Shown: piece after piece, positions 33,317 through 39,667 of the stretch
How positions within the stretch are numbered: the first letter of the stretch is position 1
Layout of the letters: the number at the start of each line of letters is the position of its first letter
Source of the DNA: Stramenopiles sp. TOSAG23-2
Lineage: Eukaryota > Sar
Reading direction: 5' to 3'
Length of the DNA: 39,667 nt
Assembly (NCBI GenBank): GCA_900128395.1
Contig: LT649311.1
Location: forward strand, 1 to 39,667
Translations under genes and position numbers: made by a program
Notes under the pieces: generated by a model
Told to the model about the DNA's origin: nothing
Database searches by the model: none
The model's input: only the letters and a program-made list of their open reading frames with translations

Positions 33317-35195
33317 ATGATGACGAGAATAAAATCAATAAAATCCACCATTGCATTTGTAATATGTAGTATTGCAATTGTCAATAATATTCAAACAACA
33401 AATGCTTGTACGAACTATTTAATTACTCCCGATGCTACGACTGACGGGTCTGCTTTTATTTCATATGCTGCAGATAGTGGTTCTTTGTATGGAACATTGG
33501 GCTTTTACCCAGCTGGAGATCATCCATCAACTGCAAGGCGTGAATGTTATGATTGGGACTCTGGTAATTACTTAGGATCCATACCAGAAGCAGCGCATAC
33601 GTATAATGTTGTTGGTAATGTTAACGAGCATCAGTTAACAATCACGGAAACAACATTTGGAGGACTTGGTCAGTTTAGCTCGCAAAAAGGTGCTATTATT
33701 GACTATGGATCATTAATTTGGATTACTTTGCAACGTGCAAAAACTGCTCAAGAAGCAATCACAGTAATGGATGAATTAATGCAAAAATACGGCTATGCGT
33801 CAGATGGTGAATCCTTCTCAATTGGTGATCCAAATGAAGTCTGGATTATGGAAGTTATGTCAAAAGGTGAAGGAGAATTAGGAAGTGTTTGGGTAGCTCA
33901 AAAAATACCAGACGGTTATGTTTCTGGGCATGCAAATCAAGCACGTATCAGAACATTCATACAAAACGATCCTTCCACAAGTCGTTTTGCACATGATGTG
34001 ATTGATTTTGCAAGAAAAAAGAACTTATACAATGGAACTGATGCTGAATTTAGTTTTTCAGATACGTATGATCCTGTTTCTTTTGTAAGTGCGCGCATGT
34101 GTGAAGCAAGAGTTTGGAATATGTTTCGTCAAGTTGCAGCTGAAAGTGATTTTGAAAATGAATACTTAGATTATGTTAAAGGAGAAAATTTAACAAACAG
34201 GATGCCTTTATATATTAAACCAAAGGAAAAAATCTCACTGAACGATACTTTTTGGTTTATGCGTGGACACTATGAAAATACATATTTCGATATGAGTGTG
34301 GATGTTGGGGCCGGGCCGTTTCAAAGTATCTACAGGGTAAGTATTGTATCGATATATTTATTCTCATATATTCATCTAATCATATCTAACACCAATATTA
34401 TATATATATATATATATACTACCACAGGCAAGACCGTTGATATGGAAAGATGAAGTAACTGGAAAATCATATCATAATGAACGGCCAATTGGTGTTCAAC
34501 AAACCGCATGGCATTTAACATCACAAATGAGAAAATTTTTACCAGATCCAATTGGTACTATCTTATGGTTTGGTGTTGATGATACTGCACATTCTGTCCA
34601 TGTTCCTTTCTACAATTCTGTTAGTCGTGTATCAAAAGCATGGGCTGATGAAGGTATACAACATGTTGATGACACATCCGCATCATTAAAAGTTGACTTT
34701 GGAAAAGCATGGTGGATGTTTAACATTGTTGCCAATTATGCATATTCAAGGTACAATGCTATTTCTCCTGTTGTGCAAAATGAGATTGTTGCAATTGAAA
34801 GCAAATATTTTGAAGAAACAGAGAAAATCGAAAAAAAAGCTTTAGCATTGATTAATGATGGAAAAACAGAGGAAGCGGTTGAATTGTTAACAAAATTTAG
34901 TGAAGATGCTGGTGATGATATTGTTACATATTGGTTGGAATTTTGGAAATCATTATTTTTCACATTCAGAGATTGGATGAATACTAGCCCACCAGCGGAA
35001 CAGCCACAAGGTAGTAAAAATAAACCATGGCCTGATACAAAACAAGAAGGTTATACATGGGGAAAATGGAGAAATATTATAGCATCTGAAACTGGAACAC
35101 ATTATGAAATGCCTGCAACTAGTGGCAATGATGCAACAAGGATGGAAATGTTATCGCAACAAAAGTTAAAAAGATTATCACGAAAAGGTTTGTAG
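33317..35195 (+). CDS. Peptidase C69 family dipeptidase, secreted N-terminal nucleophile type (two exons)
   Basis: Exons 33317-34336 and 34428-35195 join in frame to 595 aa. The signal peptide (STIAFVICSIAIVNN) ends TTNA, immediately before Cys31 in CTNYLITPDATTDGS. In this Ntn-hydrolase family the nucleophile must be the new N-terminal Cys, so signal cleavage would directly activate the enzyme. Family motifs follow: GLGQF after ITETTFGG, a VNEHQLTITE block, SIGDPNEVWIMEV, GYVSGHANQARI and FWFMRGHYENTYFDMS. The family comprises dipeptidases and secernin relatives in lysosomes or outside the cell. The C-terminal part has a helical segment and ends in a basic KRLSRKGL. The intron boundary was chosen because it restores RARPLIWKDE and removes an AT-repeat peptide. 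Confidence 0.9.
34337..34427 (+). other. Intron in the C69 peptidase gene, 91 nt
   Basis: GTAAGT donor and CCACAG acceptor, phase 0, with TCTAAC as branch-site candidate and a (TA)n run after it. The 3' half resembles that of the GT25 intron: both read TCTAAC, then CAATATTATATATA, then CC(A)CAG. Confidence 0.9.
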
Positions 35196-35524
35196 AGGAT
35201 AGATGTGTGTGTGCGCGCGCGTGTGTGTAAAAGGAAGTGTAATGCATACGAATATTTAATATAAACATTTGTGATTTAAAAAAAATAAAATCGTACGAAC
35301 CCGTGTATGCATATTTTTTTAAAATGTAACTGCTTCTTGTTCTTTTTTTAAATACATATCATAATATTATCATATGATATCATATATAATCATATATCAT
35401 ATTTTAATAAATGTACACGCGTATTTTAATTTTTTATTCCTACCCATAACAATTCCTATGATACTCTCCTTGGGAATACAGTGCTTTAATATTCTTTCAT
35501 TTTTTACTTTAAATAAAGAATTAT
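35196..35524. other. Convergent spacer with alternating TG/CG tract
   Basis: Lies between the ends of the C69 and kinesin genes. A 25-base alternating purine-pyrimidine tract with a (CG)n core (about 35204-35228) is striking in an AT-rich genome. The rest is AT-rich with ATATGAT-type short repeats near 35360-35400. No gene called. Confidence 0.5.
35204..35228. repeat. Alternating TG/CG tract, potential Z-DNA
   Basis: (TG)n, then a CGCGCGCG core, then (TG)n, directly after the C69 stop codon. Strict purine-pyrimidine alternation with CG core is the classical Z-forming pattern. Confidence 0.7.
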
Positions 35525-38500
35525 CTAATGTGCTGTGCTTGGTCTTGTACGACGACGACTACCTCTACTGCCCATCATATTGCCACTATTACTACCACCA
35601 GTAACCATCCATTTCCATAAAATTCTACTTGGTGTCGGTACTGGACCAATTTGGATCAATTCTACTTTAGGATCAAACTCTTTACCATTACCACCAGAAG
35701 AACCTCTTTTTGATGTTCCTTTCTTCCTTCCAGCTCTTCTTGCTTTCAATTTTTCCGCTGCCGTCTTCGGTTTTATTAATCCTTTAAAGGTATTTTTCGC
35801 TTTCAAAACGGTTAATGATGGCAATGCTTGCTCACGAGCATCTTTTTCTTTGACCAATGTTTCTTTGCCATATTTATTTTTAACAGTCGGAATCTTGGCA
35901 AAATTCCGGCGATAACCCAACACACCTACAGTTTTCACTGCATTCGATGGATCTGCTTTAGCACACGCAACGAATAGTTGGACAAATCCTTCAAAATCCA
36001 AATTCAATGCTGTTGGTGTAGATGGCAATCTCAAATCATTCGAGCTACGACTACTGGTACCAGAACGCATACTACTAGCCCTACTAACACTGCGTTGTCT
36101 ATCACCACGAATACCACTACTAGTACTTGGCCTTCTCCTGCTGTTAGGTCTACTGCTATTTGCACTGCCTCTATATACTTCGCGTCTCATCATTGGATTA
36201 GTGCCTTGGTTACCATCAAGAGCTTTTAAACCAAGCTTCGGACCGCGTCCACGAGCTTTTAGTAACTGTTTTTCTAATAATTTCAAAGCATTTGCGTCAA
36301 ACTTCTCATAAAGCTTCCGGAGTACATTCAATGCTTGACTATTTAAATCTAAATCAGAATTGATTTGTGAGCCGCTCGTTTGCACACCACTTCTTTCATT
36401 CAAACTCTGTTCTCTGGATGAGAGTGTTGGTGTAGGTGGTGGCGGTTTAAAAGGTGTATAACCAAAATTGATAATATTATCATCACTTTTGCTATTCTTC
36501 GTCGAGGCAAAACTACGACTGTTACCACTAAGTGCAGTAGTACTATTGCTGTTGTTCAACACACTAAAACGGACCCAATCTGCACTAGGAGCATGGTACA
36601 TGCGTGGAACTTGATCCTTTGCAACAATCTTGCGTGAACGTGAGCCTGGTGCACGAATAGGCACGCGCCCAATCCAAGGCGCCGTTTTTATTAAAAACTC
36701 TGCACCTTCTGGAATTAATGGTACAAGATCATCTCCATCACCACCGACGCGCCTTCGTCCTTTTCCGCCTTTATCGCCTTTCTCACCAGTTTGCTTTAAA
36801 TTTTTAGAAGGACGATTTTGAATGATCTTGGCTTTATGCGCATAATTCAACGTACTTAATGTCTCAGCCATTTCTCTATGATTTGGCGATACGGTTAAAA
36901 TCAGCGTTGTGACACTATTTCCACCTAAACTTTCTTGCAACAATTGAGTTAACTTGCTATCGCGATATGGAACATGTTGCGCACCTTCCGTACGAGCCTT
37001 TATCACACGCCCTAATGCTAATAAACCTTGATTAATATTTCTAGCTTCTTTGAAACGTGTACCGACACTACCACTTCGCCCAATATTTTCTGAACCACTT
37101 AAATCTACTAAATTTAAACGACCCGTTCTTAAAATCCCTGTCCTTTCCCCATTTTCATCTCTTTCATTGATGCTGACATTGATGCTAAAGATCGCATGGG
37201 AACGTGATGAAAATTTATTACAAAGCGTTTCCGCCGTTGCTCTTTTCTTTATACTATGATCTAAAATTTCGAAAATTTCATCAGGTGATTTTACTGGAAT
37301 AGTAGTCAAGTTCATCACCTCCATCCCTTTATCATCCGTTTTACGTATTCGTAATTTGTGAGCCTGTTCATATGCAACTTGTTCGAGCCTATCTAAAAAT
37401 TCTTGCTCGCCATCTGTTTTCAAGGACATGCGGCTGCTAGAGTTAATCAATTTCTTACGGGCTTTACCATGTTTACTGGTATCTAACTTGATGACTACAC
37501 CACGTTTTGCTGCTGCATCAACCAAGGCTTGCGATGTTGTTATATTCTCTGTAGCAAGACGGGCTGATAATGTATTTCGCAATTCATCAGGTGCTAATAA
37601 ATCTGTCAATTGCTCTTGGTATATCTCTAAATGCGAGACGCTAACATTCCAATCACGCGAATCCACTGTCGACAATAAGATTTCAAAAATTGTGTAAACG
37701 CTCCTTGGAATTATTCCAGATAGATCCGATTGTTCCATCTTACCCTCCATAGTATATGTTTTCCCTGTCCCGGTTTGACCATACGCAAAAACAGTTACGT
37801 TGTAACCATCTAAAGCGGCTAAAACAGATGGTCGCACACTTTCTTCAAAAATTTCCATTTGGTTAGCATTTCGATTAAATACCCTTTCAAATTTAAATGT
37901 TTGCTCCGATTGTTCCTCCCGCAATGGTATTACTGTACAATCTTTTCGAGTGCAAACAACAACATCTTTGACGCCTGCTAAAACTTCTTTCTCAAACAAG
38001 GGCCTACAACGTAAAATTACTTTTACATTCATTGCTGCACCGCCATTTGCATTTGTACCACCACCTGCAAATGTGCTGAGAGATCCAGTATTGGACATGA
38101 TTGACATTGCTAATGAATTAGCTCGCGATCTACCATCACCAACACTAGCATTGCTGTTACCTAAACCTTCATAATTATTTTCACTTTCCGAATCAGACAT
38201 TTCCATTTTATTTAATTCGCTTAATTCGCCTGCTCTTACAGCATCCTCCCGTATTCTTTTCCTCTCTTCCGGTGGATAACGGCTAAAGTTGCGCAAATCT
38301 TTCCCGGTCGTTAACCAACCAGGAGGCAAAACTTTCCTTACTTTCAGGGATGCGTGTAGAAAGGCATAAATACCGTTACCGACTTTTGGTAACATCATCA
38401 TTGGATGTTTTAATAGGCCCCGCGAATTAATAACTTTTTGATTTTTACTTGTTAAACGTGTTTCAATAGGTGCAAAGCTTGTCATACCACGAGAAGTTAA

Positions 38501-39667
38501 AGGCGTTAAAAAAGTTTTCATTTCGTCAACAGCTATTTCGAATCTTTTTGGAATAGCTAAATGTGCTAATCCAAAGCCTGGTATATCTAAGGTATCTTCA
38601 ACGCCTGGAAGTGGAAAAATGGACGGCGCATCAAAATTGCATGAAATCATGATATCAAATACTTCAACTTGTTTTTTGCTGTAATGGGTTGGCACTGCAT
38701 ACAAACGATGTGCAGCTGATGGCAAGGTGCATAAAACATCTAAATTGGACATAAACGCATCATCGGAATCTACCCTAGACGCTTTTGTGCGATGTAATCC
38801 AATAACATCGCAATATAATAACCCACCACCAATTTGTACTCTTTCTACAACTGGTTCTATTTCAAATTTAACTTTTTTTTTCCTAGCTTGCGCTGGTATA
38901 TTTGGCATAGTACTCCGTCTACCCAATTTCTTTTTGCTGGATGGCGAGGCTTGTTTATTCTTCAAAAAATCTAAGCGATCTTGATCATCTTTTTTCACCT
39001 TTATGGTCCTCATTTCATATAAATCTACACCAATAATTACTTTTGGTTTCTCATACACGTCACTGAAAACAACCGTAACATCACATGGCTGAGCGTAACC
39101 AGTACCTTTTGTCATTAAATGCATCCCATCAACTTCGGAGGCAAATTCACTCACCTGTTCCCATAATTCATTTTCTGGTGGTATTTTACAAATAGTACGT
39201 TGCATTCCAGATAAATGGGAATTAGCCCCGGGGACGGACAAATCTATTAGATTCCCACTTAACATTTTCACCTTCCATATACGAGACCATTTATCTTCTA
39301 ATTTATTTTTTTTACTATTATTACTATTTTGACTATTAGTGGAGTCTTGGTTTAATTTATATTTTCTGGATGATGCTAATGATTCCATCAAACTACTAGG
39401 TTGGCTTAAATCTATGTTGACAATGGATGACCCACCCCCATCCACAATACCTCTATTACTATTTTTATTATTTATTACAAGTTCTTGATAAAATTCGCGA
39501 TTTGTTTCCAAGTAAAATACATGATGATGTGAAGTGACATGCAATCCACGCGGTTCACTTAAACTGGATAGCAATGTATGCACCTGCTTTGTTTTCGTAT
39601 CTAAAAAGCAAATTCTCCCATTATATTGCCATTCATCTCCTTCTTCTAGCCAATATACGCGATGTAC
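35525..39667 (-). CDS. Kinesin motor protein with long N-terminal extension, 5' end outside the window
   Basis: The frame is open to the right edge without a start, so the protein is N-terminally cut; at least 1380 residues are visible. The edge reads VHRVYWLEEGDEW and ICFLDTKTKQVHTLL, resembling YWTD/NHL-type propeller blades. A long undefined region follows to about 38035. The motor runs to about 36800: VKVILRCRP, FAYGQTGTGKTYTMEG (P-loop), NKFSSRSH (switch I), LVDLSGSE with GRSG (switch II; Ser replaces the usual Ala) and HVPYRDSKLTQLLQESLGG. NIGRSG and INQGLLALGRVI are kinesin-5-like. About 75 extra residues lie between YQEQLTDLL and KLRIRK. The C-terminus is Ser/Arg-rich with ELIQIGP near the end and no coiled coil. 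Likely a cytoskeletal motor of unusual architecture; family assignment tentative. Confidence 0.85.
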   Translation of the reverse strand, partial: VHRVYWLEEGDEWQYNGRICFLDTKTKQVHTLLSSLSEPRGLHVTSHHHVFYLETNREFYQELVINNKNSNRGIVDGGGSSIVNIDLSQPSSLMESLASSRKYKLNQDSTNSQNSNNSKKNKLEDKWSRIWKVKMLSGNLIDLSVPGANSHLSGMQRTICKIPPENELWEQVSEFASEVDGMHLMTKGTGYAQPCDVTVVFSDVYEKPKVIIGVDLYEMRTIKVKKDDQDRLDFLKNKQASPSSKKKLGRRSTMPNIPAQARKKKVKFEIEPVVERVQIGGGLLYCDVIGLHRTKASRVDSDDAFMSNLDVLCTLPSAAHRLYAVPTHYSKKQVEVFDIMISCNFDAPSIFPLPGVEDTLDIPGFGLAHLAIPKRFEIAVDEMKTFLTPLTSRGMTSFAPIETRLTSKNQKVINSRGLLKHPMMMLPKVGNGIYAFLHASLKVRKVLPPGWLTTGKDLRNFSRYPPEERKRIREDAVRAGELSELNKMEMSDSESENNYEGLGNSNASVGDGRSRANSLAMSIMSNTGSLSTFAGGGTNANGGAAMNVKVILRCRPLFEKEVLAGVKDVVVCTRKDCTVIPLREEQSEQTFKFERVFNRNANQMEIFEESVRPSVLAALDGYNVTVFAYGQTGTGKTYTMEGKMEQSDLSGIIPRSVYTIFEILLSTVDSRDWNVSVSHLEIYQEQLTDLLAPDELRNTLSARLATENITTSQALVDAAAKRGVVIKLDTSKHGKARKKLINSSSRMSLKTDGEQEFLDRLEQVAYEQAHKLRIRKTDDKGMEVMNLTTIPVKSPDEIFEILDHSIKKRATAETLCNKFSSRSHAIFSINVSINERDENGERTGILRTGRLNLVDLSGSENIGRSGSVGTRFKEARNINQGLLALGRVIKARTEGAQHVPYRDSKLTQLLQESLGGNSVTTLILTVSPNHREMAETLSTLNYAHKAKIIQNRPSKNLKQTGEKGDKGGKGRRRVGGDGDDLVPLIPEGAEFLIKTAPWIGRVPIRAPGSRSRKIVAKDQVPRMYHAPSADWVRFSVLNNSNSTTALSGNSRSFASTKNSKSDDNIINFGYTPFKPPPPTPTLSSREQSLNERSGVQTSGSQINSDLDLNSQALNVLRKLYEKFDANALKLLEKQLLKARGRGPKLGLKALDGNQGTNPMMRREVYRGSANSSRPNSRRRPSTSSGIRGDRQRSVSRASSMRSGTSSRSSNDLRLPSTPTALNLDFEGFVQLFVACAKADPSNAVKTVGVLGYRRNFAKIPTVKNKYGKETLVKEKDAREQALPSLTVLKAKNTFKGLIKPKTAAEKLKARRAGRKKGTSKRGSSGGNGKEFDPKVELIQIGPVPTPSRILWKWMVTGGSNSGNMMGSRGSRRRTRPSTAH

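Overview
This window looks like nuclear DNA of a unicellular eukaryote with an AT-rich, gene-dense, intron-poor genome. The coding genes are eukaryotic in kind (kinesin, NIFK-type RRM protein, NudC/CS protein, group XII-like phospholipase A2, PQ-loop transporter, BMT5-like rRNA methyltransferase, HCF101-like ATPase). TAA, TAG and TGA all serve as ordinary stops, so the code appears standard. Spacers are AT-rich and full of (TA)n and (CA)n microsatellites, and several proteins carry Asn runs. An HCF101-type ATPase with a DUF971 tail beside an IQ-motif protein suggests a flagellate protist, perhaps of the stramenopile/SAR kind, but this placement is a guess.

Layout, left to right. 1-95: edge of a minus-strand gene. 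110-400: a diverged dispersed repeat and a GC-rich island. 493-4821: three minus-strand genes (myristoylated WW protein, GT25 glycosyltransferase, ER-type phospholipase A2). 5449-12702: three plus-strand genes (1348-residue USP-like protein ending in a CaaX box, a winged-helix SAM methyltransferase, a small Asn-rich protein), with a 280-bp direct duplication between the last two. 13031-17333: HCF101-like ATPase and a secreted Cys-rich/helical protein, both minus. 18264-18893: a small secreted or anchored protein. 19148-22398: two multispanning transporters, both minus, followed on their 3' side by the second copy of the dispersed repeat. 23079-24300: an IQ-motif reading frame that runs, with a +1 shift, into a charged reading frame. 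24557-29355: DUF218 protein, an orphan, NIFK-like protein, and an unrecognised gene with an apparent frameshift. 29826-35195: uridine kinase, BMT5-like methyltransferase, NudC-like protein, C69 peptidase. 35525 to the right edge: a long kinesin, cut by the window.

The genes do not form one pathway. Secretory-route themes recur (GT25, ER phospholipase, secreted Cys-rich protein, C69 peptidase, DUF218 protein), as do nucleolar rRNA maturation (NIFK, BMT5) and cytoskeleton/flagellum themes (kinesin, IQ protein, NudC).

The most notable observation is in the phospholipase gene. A 29-nt micro-exon is flanked by two introns of 130 and 135 nt that are almost identical, yet sit at different codon phases. 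This is what recent copying of one intron into a second site (introner-like or reverse-splicing gain) would look like. Other strong points are the prenylated USP-like pseudo-deubiquitinase with a split B-box, two reading-frame breaks, the dispersed repeat shared by the 110-215 and 21230-21332 regions, and the kinesin with a large propeller-like N-terminal extension.
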